From contig JBBCIY010000006.1 in the NCBI GenBank assembly GCA_037189645.1, forward strand, positions 1 to 64,000: a DNA stretch of 64,000 bases, read 5' to 3'. The stretch is from Taishania sp037189645 (lineage in GTDB: Bacteria; Bacteroidota; Bacteroidia; Flavobacteriales_D; Crocinitomicaceae). Of this stretch, positions 9,143-16,773 are shown piece by piece. How positions within the stretch are numbered: the first letter of the stretch is position 1; every line of letters starts with the position of its first letter. The translations under genes were made by a program, and so were the position numbers. The notes beneath the pieces are model-generated. The model saw only the letters and a list, made by a program, of their open reading frames with translations. It ran no database searches and was not told where the DNA came from.

Positions 9143-10126
9143 ATGACACGATTACTATTAAGCATCACCTGTCTGTACAGCTTTTTATCCCTGGGGCAAA
9201 CAAATGCACGCTTTTCCCAGTTCAATGTCGCGAAAGGATTGATGAATCCCGGCGCGATTGCTGCAGAAGCAAGAATTTCCGCCGAACTGATCTACAGGTC
9301 CCAATGGACCGGAAAGCAGGGCGCTCCTTCCACTGTCGGCTTTATCGGGAGCTATGAAATAACACCTTCACACGCCGTGGGGATCTCTGCAATCAATGAC
9401 CAGGTCGGAATTGCCAAATCGACAGGGATCAATGCCGGGTATGCCTATCGCATCTACATCAATGATGAGCAATACTTTGCGTTGGGGGCAAGTGTCGGGG
9501 TGCAGAATGTAAACAATGACTACTCCCGCCTGTTCGTTATCAACCAGAATGACCCCGCGTTCCTTCAAAGTTATAACCAATGGAGGTTCAATGCCGGGTT
9601 CGGGATCTATTACAACGGGCCCAAAATGTACATCGGCTATTCGATCCCTTCCCTGATGAACAACATCCACACAGGGCCGGACAACGGTTTCAAGCCCAGT
9701 ATGTGGCATCATTACGTCGCAGCAGGGTTTTACCTGTCCAACCGGACAGGATCATACACGTTCAATCCGTGTATACAGGTAAAAGCAGTACCGAATTCCC
9801 CTATTCAGGGAGACCTGTTATTAAGAAACATCATCCGCGGACAAATGGCTTTCTCTCTCGGATACCGGACAGAAAATGCGCTCGTGGCAGGATTTGATAT
9901 CATGATTTCCAATGTTGCCCGCATAGGCTACAATTTCAATTATAATTTAGGACGGTATTCTCAATTTATGGCGACATCCCACGAAGTGTATTTGGGAATA
10001 GGGCTGCCGTTCTACTATGAAACCAACCGTTTCGGAAGACGCCAATACACCAACAACAAGGTAACTTTCTCAAAGGAATATTCCAAGCGTGCAAGAAAGC
10101 TGAACAAACGCAACGGGAGACGTTAA
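9143..10126 (+). CDS. PorP/SprF-family T9SS outer-membrane protein
   Basis: A 327-aa outer-membrane beta-barrel of the PorP/SprF family. It has a signal peptide (MTRLLLSITCLYSFLSLGQ) and the family's N-terminal RFSQFNVAKGLMNPGA and YRSQWTGKQGAPST motifs, followed by alternating amphipathic strands to a basic C-terminus. In Flavobacterium johnsoniae, SprF is needed for display of the type B-sorted adhesin SprB. The 4-bp gap to the type B-sorted gene upstream suggests the same cognate relationship and co-transcription. The basic tail (KRARKLNKRNGRR) is a local feature of unknown meaning. Confidence 0.88.
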   Translation: MTRLLLSITCLYSFLSLGQTNARFSQFNVAKGLMNPGAIAAEARISAELIYRSQWTGKQGAPSTVGFIGSYEITPSHAVGISAINDQVGIAKSTGINAGYAYRIYINDEQYFALGASVGVQNVNNDYSRLFVINQNDPAFLQSYNQWRFNAGFGIYYNGPKMYIGYSIPSLMNNIHTGPDNGFKPSMWHHYVAAGFYLSNRTGSYTFNPCIQVKAVPNSPIQGDLLLRNIIRGQMAFSLGYRTENALVAGFDIMISNVARIGYNFNYNLGRYSQFMATSHEVYLGIGLPFYYETNRFGRRQYTNNKVTFSKEYSKRARKLNKRNGRR

Positions 10127-10209
10127 ACCTGAGTTAAAGCACTGGTTCACAAAATAATTTTATGCCTCGTACACGAAACCGGCACAATTTTAATTACATT
10201 TAACCGTTG

Positions 10210-10228
10210 AGTGAATGGATGATTCACT
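10210..10228. other. 7-bp hairpin in the leader of the next gene
   Basis: AGTGAAT-GGATG-ATTCACT is a perfect inverted repeat 28 nt upstream of the ATG at 10256, without a T-run. It may be an operator or leader structure; the meaning is not known. Confidence 0.3.
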
Positions 10229-10255
10229 TAGTTAAACTAAAATTTATCGAAACTT

Positions 10256-10921
10256 ATGCGAAAACTTGTATTCACAATCGTTTGTTTCCTTGCCTTTTTT
10301 AATGCGGAAGCACAAAAAGACAATCATTCCAAATATGCCATCAAGTACTCTCCCACCCAGCTGATCATGGGGGAGCTGCACTTTGCGTATGAGCAGCGGA
10401 TCATTCCCCAGTCCAGTATCGAAATAGCGTTGGGACCAACCATTTCTGAGATCGGGGTCCCTACGATCCTTTTTGATAATCTGATCCTCGGAGGCGCTGC
10501 CAGGGAAAGCGGGCTTGGCTTTTTCGGAAGCCTGAGCTACCGCTACTACCCTATTTCCGGTTTGGCTACCGCTCCCAGAGGATTATACCTCGCTCCTGAA
10601 ATTAAATACCGGTTGTACAATACGACGTATGTGGATCCCGGTTATAACCTTGGGGGTAAAAGCGGGAAAACAAACCAGCTGATGTTCAAATTCCACACAG
10701 GGTATCAATTTTGGCTGGGAAGCAAATTTTCCATTGACGTATTCACTGCTGTCGGGGTTGGTACAACTTCCGTCACCTCCTATTCGGTCTACCAGCCATA
10801 CGATCCTGATACCGGAATGATGGGGGACGCAGAATGGTTCAGTCATTCCAAATCCAGGGTTTCATTTGTCGGGGCATTCGGCGTGAAATTCGGGGTTGGG
10901 GGAACAAGAAAAGATCAATAA
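10256..10921 (+). CDS. outer-membrane beta-barrel protein, function unknown
   Basis: A 221-aa protein with a signal peptide (MRKLVFTIVCFLAFFNAEAQ) and alternating hydrophobic/polar strands: LIMGELHFAYEQRI, SLSYRYYPISG, GLYLAPEIKYRLY, LMFKFHTGYQFWLG. These are typical of small Bacteroidota outer-membrane barrels related to DUF3575-like proteins. The last strand ends in VKFGVGG plus a charged tail. It stands between its own leader and a strong terminator. I cannot name the ligand or function. Confidence 0.75.
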   Translation: MRKLVFTIVCFLAFFNAEAQKDNHSKYAIKYSPTQLIMGELHFAYEQRIIPQSSIEIALGPTISEIGVPTILFDNLILGGAARESGLGFFGSLSYRYYPISGLATAPRGLYLAPEIKYRLYNTTYVDPGYNLGGKSGKTNQLMFKFHTGYQFWLGSKFSIDVFTAVGVGTTSVTSYSVYQPYDPDTGMMGDAEWFSHSKSRVSFVGAFGVKFGVGGTRKDQ

Positions 10922-10950
10922 TCGCAACGATTCTGGCAATCATATAAAAA

Positions 10951-10981
10951 ACAACCATCATCAATGATGGTTGTTTTTTTG
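10951..10981 (+). terminator. intrinsic terminator
   Basis: ACAACCATCA-TCAA-TGATGGTTGT forms a perfect 10-bp stem followed by seven or more T, 29 bp after the outer-membrane protein gene. The A-run on the other side would allow it to act on minus-strand transcripts too. Confidence 0.88.
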
Positions 10982-11062
10982 TTTTATACAGCTACTTTAC
11001 TCTGATAATCCGGTTATTGGCTTAAAAACAAAAAAGGGAAGTTAGTACTTCCCTTTTGTACG

Positions 11063-11137
<75 letters not shown>

Positions 11138-11310
11138 ATAAAAAGCATTTTTCCAAATGCGAGTGCAAATATAATATTTTATTTTCAAATTGCACCTTGT
11201 TTTGTCAACTTTTTTTAGCCAAACCGGTTCATTTTCATTCAATCAGCTGACAACCAGTAAAAAATGCCCGGTTTCACTTTCCGATACTACCTTCTCCACT
11301 CATTTCACCC

Positions 11311-11342
11311 TTGATTTTATTAAAACAATTTTAGTACCTTTG
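11311..11342 (+). promoter_or_regulatory. promoter of the B12 operon
   Basis: TTG (11311-11313), a 21-nt spacer and TACCTTTG (11335-11342) fit the Bacteroidota -33/-7 consensus. Transcription would begin around 11349, just at the start of the cobalamin riboswitch. Confidence 0.7.
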
Positions 11343-11349
11343 TACTGCT

Positions 11350-11482
11350 TTATTTAAAGGAATTTGGTGAAAATCCAAGACTGTAACTGCAGCTGTGAGT
11401 ACTGTAATATCTCTCCTGAATGCCACTGTGAGTCGATTGACAAATGGGAAGGCGGAGCAGAGTTGGTACAAGTCAGAATACT
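11350..11482 (+). promoter_or_regulatory. cobalamin (B12) riboswitch
   Basis: The conserved elements appear in the right order: AATTTGGTGAAAATCC, an ACTG...CAGCTGTGAGT segment, the GCCACTG box (11422-11428), GGGAAGGCGG, and the 3' B12 box AAGTCAGAATAC. It binds adenosyl- or related cobalamins and normally turns off downstream genes when B12 is plentiful. Everything from the DUF4465 gene to the surface protein ending at 16618 is closely spaced and co-directional, so the whole set is probably under its control. The 3' boundary is approximate. Confidence 0.93.
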
Positions 11483-11532
11483 TTTCTAAAGCATTTTTTA
11501 ACGAAGGCTTCAGATTAAAGTCGGGCGTTAAC

Positions 11533-11560
11533 CAATGGTAGACTTTACCATTGTTTGATT
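11533..11560 (+). terminator. possible riboswitch expression-platform hairpin
   Basis: CAATGGTA-GACTT-TACCATTG is a perfect 8-bp hairpin followed by a short T-rich segment (TTTGATT). Just before it, TTAACG (11498-11503) and CGTTAA (11526-11531) form a second inverted repeat. Together they could be a terminator with a competing structure controlled by the riboswitch. The weak T-tract keeps confidence low. Confidence 0.4.
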
Positions 11561-11615
11561 ACCTCATTTAACTGATTCTTCACTTTTATTTATTAACTTC
11601 TTAAAAATTAAAAGG

Positions 11616-12587
11616 ATGAAGAAAGTTTATTTTTTCACAGTTGCGTTACTGGCAACAACAAACATTTTCTCCCAGGACAGCGGAGATACCTTAACATTCG
11701 AATCATTCGATCTGGGAACGGACGATTACTACAATGGTTCTGATGGAAACGGTGATTTTACAATCGGCAGTTTTACCCTGACCAACAGCTACAACTCCGA
11801 GTGGGATTCGTGGAGTGGTTTTGCCGTTTCAAAAGTCCAGGATATCGCTACGGCCGGTTTTGGAAACCAGTATGCATCTTTCGCGAACGGAGGTGCTGCA
11901 GGTTCTGAAAAATATGGTGTGTGGTACAACGGAACCATTGAATTTGGCACAGCAAAAGTTGTAAAAAGCCTCCAGGTTACCAATACAACGTATGCCGCGT
12001 TGTCAATGAGAGACGGTGACAGCTTTGGTAAACAGTTTGGTTCACCGAACAACGCTGCCGGTGATCCGGACGGTACAGAAGGAAAAGACTGGTTCTTGCT
12101 GCAAATCATTCCATTGAATGAAAATGATGAGCTGGTGGGAGACACAATTGATTTTTACCTGGCTGATTACCGTTTCGACGACGATACTGATGACTACATT
12201 GTGAATACATGGGAAACGATCGACCTGGGAAATGTTGAAGCCAGCAAATTAACATTCCTGCTGTCTTCCTCGGATAATGGAGACTGGGGAATGAATACTC
12301 CCGGTTATTTCGCGATTGACAACCTGGTGGCTGACAACTCGTTGGGATTGTACTCTTTGAACCAGCTGAACGCATCTGTTTACCCGAATCCGTCAGAAGG
12401 CCTGCTCACGATTGACGTGAAAGAAAACGCGGAAATGCAGCTGGTGAACACATTGGGTCAGGTGGTAAGAACAGAGACGGTCAATGGTAATGCACAAATC
12501 GATGTGAGCACACTCCCTTCAGGTCTGTATCACCTTTCCCTGAGATCAGACACAGCTTCTCATTCACAAAAAGTGATCATTAAATAA
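11616..12587 (+). CDS. DUF4465 protein with T9SS sorting domain, probable surface B12-binding protein
   Basis: A 323-aa protein with a signal peptide (MKKVYFFTVALLATTNIFSQ). Residues ~25-240 carry a DUF4465-like beta-sandwich core: LTFESFDLG, YYNGSDGNGDF, SWSGFAVSKVQD, GKDWFLLQIIPL and a TPGYFAIDNL ending. A T9SS type A sorting domain follows from about residue 255 (VYPNPSEG, STLPSGLYHLSL). It is the first gene after the cobalamin riboswitch. DUF4465-type proteins recur in B12 transport loci of Bacteroidota, and from memory the BtuH lipoprotein of gut Bacteroides, a surface B12 binder, is of this kind. Here the lipoprotein anchor is replaced by T9SS export. The B12-binding role is inferred from context. 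Confidence 0.85.
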   Translation: MKKVYFFTVALLATTNIFSQDSGDTLTFESFDLGTDDYYNGSDGNGDFTIGSFTLTNSYNSEWDSWSGFAVSKVQDIATAGFGNQYASFANGGAAGSEKYGVWYNGTIEFGTAKVVKSLQVTNTTYAALSMRDGDSFGKQFGSPNNAAGDPDGTEGKDWFLLQIIPLNENDELVGDTIDFYLADYRFDDDTDDYIVNTWETIDLGNVEASKLTFLLSSSDNGDWGMNTPGYFAIDNLVADNSLGLYSLNQLNASVYPNPSEGLLTIDVKENAEMQLVNTLGQVVRTETVNGNAQIDVSTLPSGLYHLSLRSDTASHSQKVIIK

Positions 12588-12629
12588 GTCTTATCGCCCG
12601 GTTACGGTAAAGCGATGTAACAAAAAGAT

Positions 12630-14609
12630 ATGTTTAGATTTCTGTCAACGGTAGCTTTTGGATTGTTCAGCTCCTTATACGGATTCTCCCAACTGGAAGA
12701 ACCGATGCCAAAGGAGCTGAAAGAAATGGAGGTTACCGTTGCCAGGATCAACCGCTACTATGTCGATTCTCTTCACGTATATATTTCAAGCCAGGATATT
12801 GAAGCACTACAGCCGGATGACCTGGGAGAATTATTGAAAAAGCTGCCGGGAGTAAATGTTAAGTCCTATGGTGGTTTAGGAGGATTGAAAACAGTATCTA
12901 TCAGAGGACTGGGCGGACAACATACCAATTTTGTAATGGACGGATTCAGCCAGACTCAGACACAGACAGGACAGGTAAATCTCGGCCAGATCCAGTTAGA
13001 CAATATAGAATCTGTGGTAGTACAACGAGGAGGCGCATCTGAATTAACGATCCCCGCATCGGCGCAATTAAGCGGCAACACAATTGTATTGGAATCCTTT
13101 CAAGCCAAAACACCCGGCATACCTTTGCAACAAAAATTATATACGAAATTCGGCTCTTTCGGACAGGTAGATCATCACTACATCGGGAAAACCGGCGGAA
13201 AAAAAGTATTCGGAGGCGTCTTTTTAAAATACAGGCAGGCACACGGAAGATACCCGTTTCGGTTTATGAACTACCAGACAGAGATCAGCGGCATACGAAA
13301 CAACAATGATTATACCGACATCAATGGTGGAGGAAACCTGCGTTACCAGCCGAACAAAGATCATCAGTTCAATTTTTATTTTCAGCACATGGAAGCTCAG
13401 CAGGGCGTTCCCGGAGCGGTCGTATTGTACAATGATTTCGCAGAACAGCGGCTGAATACAACCAATACACAGGTCAAAGCCGACTACAAAGGTAAAGTCC
13501 GGTTCATGAGCTACCGGTTCCACTACGCCATGATGGCCGACAGTTTATTTTACCTTGATCCTGCCTATCTGAACAACGCGGGAGAATTAAGGGCCAGCTA
13601 CCGGAACAAAACCCATGATTTTGGCGTCAGCCTGGGAACAACGATCAGGGAACGGCTGCACCTGAACATGGGCGTACAGGAAGTTTACAGTAAATTACGT
13701 TCTGTAGAATCGCTGACGGCAAGCCCTGAGCGGTTTCATTTGTATTCCTTTGCAAAAGCGACCTATTCCGCTTCCAGGTGGAGCGCTGTCGCCCAGCTGG
13801 GTTTTCAGCATGTGAAGGAACTCAATAAAAACGGGGAATACGCTCCCAACCGGACACGTATGAACCCGTATGCAGAGTACCGCTACCATTTTTCGGAGAA
13901 AATCGCTTTGATCGGATACTACAGGAATTCTTTCCGGATGCCTAATTTCAACGAGCTGTATTACAACAATATCGGGAATACCGATTTAAAGCCTGAAGAT
14001 GCACATCAAATTGCACTGACCTCCTCATGGACGATCATTGATTACAATAAAATCTACTTCGGAATCCAGGCCGGAGCTTACTATCACCAGGTGAAGAACA
14101 TGATCCTGACGATCCCCACCAAAAACCTGTTTGTCTGGTCGATCCAGAATGTAGGCAGGAATGAAGTGAAAGGGGCTGATATCATCGGGTCATTCAGCTG
14201 GAATTTCGCAAAGAACTGGTCCACACAGCTGACGGCAAACTATACCTATCAGCAGTCACTGGACGTCAGCGACAAGAACAGTCCTAGCTACAAGCACCAG
14301 GTGGCCTATAACCCATTGCATGTCGTGAACGCGGACATTACATTGAATTATAAACGGCTGGGAGTGCGCCTTTCGTCGTTCCACTCTTCGGAAAGATACG
14401 TCCTGAACCAGAACATTCCTTCCAACCTGATCGACGGGTTTACAACCTGCGATCTGTCGGTATTCAATAAATTCCAGCTGGACAGCAATAACAGCATCCG
14501 CTTACAGATAACAATCAAAAACATTACTGACGAATCCTATGCTTTTGTAAAAAACTACATCATGCCGGGACGTCATTATTTATTTACTTTTATTTATGCG
14601 TTTATTTAA
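12630..14609 (+). CDS. TonB-dependent outer-membrane receptor, BtuB-like
   Basis: A 659-aa receptor with a signal peptide (FLSTVAFGLFSSLYGFS), a plug domain (~residues 45-150) and a 22-strand-type barrel ending in aromatic residues (HYLFTFIYAFI). Plug motifs seen are LGELLKKLPGVNVKSYGGLG, VSIRGLGGQHTNFVMDG and the IESVVVQRGGASE block. The barrel signature NFNELYYNNIGNTDLKPEDA is near residue 440. Riboswitch control and the BtuG-like neighbour identify cobalamin as the likely substrate. It imports B12 across the outer membrane using TonB/ExbBD energy. The 3' end overlaps the next gene by 14 bp, indicating translational coupling. Confidence 0.9.
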   Translation: MFRFLSTVAFGLFSSLYGFSQLEEPMPKELKEMEVTVARINRYYVDSLHVYISSQDIEALQPDDLGELLKKLPGVNVKSYGGLGGLKTVSIRGLGGQHTNFVMDGFSQTQTQTGQVNLGQIQLDNIESVVVQRGGASELTIPASAQLSGNTIVLESFQAKTPGIPLQQKLYTKFGSFGQVDHHYIGKTGGKKVFGGVFLKYRQAHGRYPFRFMNYQTEISGIRNNNDYTDINGGGNLRYQPNKDHQFNFYFQHMEAQQGVPGAVVLYNDFAEQRLNTTNTQVKADYKGKVRFMSYRFHYAMMADSLFYLDPAYLNNAGELRASYRNKTHDFGVSLGTTIRERLHLNMGVQEVYSKLRSVESLTASPERFHLYSFAKATYSASRWSAVAQLGFQHVKELNKNGEYAPNRTRMNPYAEYRYHFSEKIALIGYYRNSFRMPNFNELYYNNIGNTDLKPEDAHQIALTSSWTIIDYNKIYFGIQAGAYYHQVKNMILTIPTKNLFVWSIQNVGRNEVKGADIIGSFSWNFAKNWSTQLTANYTYQQSLDVSDKNSPSYKHQVAYNPLHVVNADITLNYKRLGVRLSSFHSSERYVLNQNIPSNLIDGFTTCDLSVFNKFQLDSNNSIRLQITIKNITDESYAFVKNYIMPGRHYLFTFIYAFI

Positions 14610-15657
14610 ACTTATTTGCGTTTGTACAGGGATCATCCTGGTTTCCTGTAAAAAAGATAAAATAGAGGATCTTCCCAACACTCCTGTTGATTTCTTTCAA
14701 AACGGCGTATTGGTAGTCAATGAAGGTTTGTTCCAGCAGAACAATTCGTCGCTGAGCTGGGTTGATTTCACAACAGACGAGGTCAACGGGGAAATTTTCG
14801 AGCAGAAAGCGAATCGCCAGCTAGGCGACACCGGGAATGACATCGGGCGGTATGGGAGTAAAATCTATGTAGTGGTCAATGTTTCAAGCACGATCGAAGT
14901 ACTGGACGCAACATCAGGAAATCCCGTGAAGCAGATCAACATGCTCTCCAATGGTGTTCCCAAACAGCCACGCTTCGCGGAATTCATCGACGGAAAGGTC
15001 TTTGTTTCCTGCTTTGATGGTTACGTTGACGTCATCGACACGACAAGCCTGGAAGTCATCCAGCGTATTCCTGTCGGCGCCAACCCGGATGGCATTCATC
15101 TTGCCAACAACAGGCTTTACGTAGCGAATTCAGGAGGATTGAGCTATCCCGATGTGGACTCCACGCTTTCCGTAATCGATCCGTTTTCCATGACGGAAGT
15201 CAGCAGGATCGTAGTGGGTAAAAACCCGCAGCGGGTCATCTCAGACGCCAACGGGAACATTTACGTCATCACACAAACCGGGTTAAATACCCTGAACTCT
15301 CAACTGGTAAAAGTCAATCCCCAAACACTGGAAGTCGATGCCGTGTATAACTGGATGGTAAACCGGATGGAGCGGATAGGAACCAATTTGTTGCTGTACA
15401 TCTCCTCTTCCGGGAGTTCTTCCATTCAATTGTTCGACCCACAATCAGGAACGATCGTCAACCCGGACTTCATTGACGCCAGCTTATTCACAACGTTTTA
15501 CGGAGCGCAGTACGACGCGGCACGAAACCAGATTTACTGCTTTGACGCCATGTCGTATGTCAACTCCGGTTACATACGGATCTTTTCGTCCAACGGTACG
15601 CATATTAAAAACATCCAGGTGGGATTAAATCCATCCAAATTACTGATCTATGAATAA
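14596..15657 (+). CDS. BtuG-like beta-propeller lipoprotein (DUF5074/YncE-like)
   Basis: A 353-aa protein with a lipoprotein signal (GIILVSC, lipid-modified C18) and a seven-bladed-propeller type repeat pattern. Blades show the recurring 'vid-n-G-NP-i--dngn-YV' pattern, e.g. VIDTTSLEVIQRIPVGANPD, VIDPFSMTEVSRIVVGKNPQ and a final IQVGLNPSKLLIYE. In Bacteroides, BtuG is a surface lipoprotein that binds cobalamin with very high affinity and caps the BtuB barrel. The 14-bp overlap with the receptor gene and the upstream riboswitch support the same role here. Eight bases overlap the next gene. Confidence 0.87.
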   Translation: MRLFKLICVCTGIILVSCKKDKIEDLPNTPVDFFQNGVLVVNEGLFQQNNSSLSWVDFTTDEVNGEIFEQKANRQLGDTGNDIGRYGSKIYVVVNVSSTIEVLDATSGNPVKQINMLSNGVPKQPRFAEFIDGKVFVSCFDGYVDVIDTTSLEVIQRIPVGANPDGIHLANNRLYVANSGGLSYPDVDSTLSVIDPFSMTEVSRIVVGKNPQRVISDANGNIYVITQTGLNTLNSQLVKVNPQTLEVDAVYNWMVNRMERIGTNLLLYISSSGSSSIQLFDPQSGTIVNPDFIDASLFTTFYGAQYDAARNQIYCFDAMSYVNSGYIRIFSSNGTHIKNIQVGLNPSKLLIYE

Positions 15658-16618
15658 AATTATGACACTCCTGGCAACAGCAATCGCGTTGCCTCATTTC
15701 AGCATTTCGCAAAGCTTTCCCCCTCCTGCCGGTCAACCGGGCAGCACAGCCATCCACAAAGACAGTTCCGTGTTTGTGGGATGGGCGACGACCTGTGAAG
15801 TGGTACGGGGGTACCAGAACATCGAAGACCCGGTATCGGGATATGCTTCTTTCGGAGATGATACGATCGCCACCGGCCCTGCCAGTGGTTCTACAACTTC
15901 CGTTGTTTCATTGGGCGACGGAGGAACAGCAACACTGACCTTTGCGGCAACAATTGTCAATGGAGCGGGGCCGGATTTCGCTGTATTTGAGAATGGACTG
16001 AGCGACACATTTTTAGAGCTGGGTTTCGTAGAAGTGAGCAGCGACGGAGAAAACTTCGTTCGTTTTCCCGCCATATCGGAAATACAGACAGCTACCCAAA
16101 TCGGGGGCTTCGGTTCGGTCGACTGCCGGTACATTCACAATTTCGCAGGTAAATACCGGGTCGGCTACGGAACTCCTTTCGACCTGGAAGACCTGGCAGA
16201 TTCCACGGGGATCGATATCAATGCCGTAACGCATGTCCGGATCGTCGACGTAGTAGGAAGCATTGACCCTGCCTATGCGACCTACGACAGCCAGGGAACC
16301 ATCGTAAACAACCTGCACCCTACCCCGTTCGAGTCAAGCGGATTTGACCTGGATGCGGTGGGTGTGATACATTCCGGAACATTATCGCTGCATGTAAAAG
16401 AGCTCGTTGTCGCTGTTTACCCGAATCCGGCAAAAGGTATTTTGAACATTCAAACACCGTATGAAGGAGCTTATTCAATCGCTGCTTTAACCGGGGAGAT
16501 CATATCAGAAGGCCTGTTGATCAACGGAATCAACAAATTAGATGTCACCAGTTTAAAGCCCGGACTGTACCTGATCCAGACGGCATCGGGAAACACTCTG
16601 AAATTTACAAAAGAATAA
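15650..16618 (+). CDS. T9SS-sorted surface protein of the B12 operon
   Basis: A 322-aa protein with a signal peptide (MNKIMTLLATAIALPHFSIS), a beta-rich domain (~20-245) and a T9SS type A sorting tail (VYPNPAKGILNIQT ... KPGLYLIQTASGNTLKFTKE). The central part includes the blocks VSLGDGGTATLTF, GPDFAVFENG, LELGFVEVSSDGENF and SSGFDLDAVGVIH. These occur in secreted 'cell surface proteins' of Bacteroidota, sometimes beside btuB genes. Its start overlaps the BtuG-like gene by 8 bp, so it is part of the riboswitch operon. A role as a second B12 or corrinoid binder is plausible but unproven. Confidence 0.8.
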   Translation: MNKIMTLLATAIALPHFSISQSFPPPAGQPGSTAIHKDSSVFVGWATTCEVVRGYQNIEDPVSGYASFGDDTIATGPASGSTTSVVSLGDGGTATLTFAATIVNGAGPDFAVFENGLSDTFLELGFVEVSSDGENFVRFPAISEIQTATQIGGFGSVDCRYIHNFAGKYRVGYGTPFDLEDLADSTGIDINAVTHVRIVDVVGSIDPAYATYDSQGTIVNNLHPTPFESSGFDLDAVGVIHSGTLSLHVKELVVAVYPNPAKGILNIQTPYEGAYSIAALTGEIISEGLLINGINKLDVTSLKPGLYLIQTASGNTLKFTKE

Positions 16619-16737
16619 TTCATTGATTTGTTAATAATAACTTAACATTTAACAGGAAAAAAGATACCTTTCACTCCCCTGTCCGCACACTTAAATAGTT
16701 AATAAACAGAATTACAGATAGTTAATTGCCGGTTGGT

Positions 16738-16745
16738 TATATTTG
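16738..16745 (+). promoter_or_regulatory. putative -7 box of the cotH-like gene
   Basis: TATATTTG, an exact TAnnTTTG match, lies 28 nt before the ATG at 16774. It suggests the CotH gene has its own promoter rather than being read only from the B12 operon. No convincing -33 box was found. Confidence 0.45.
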
Positions 16746-16773
16746 TAAAACACAAACTATAACAGCTATTATT

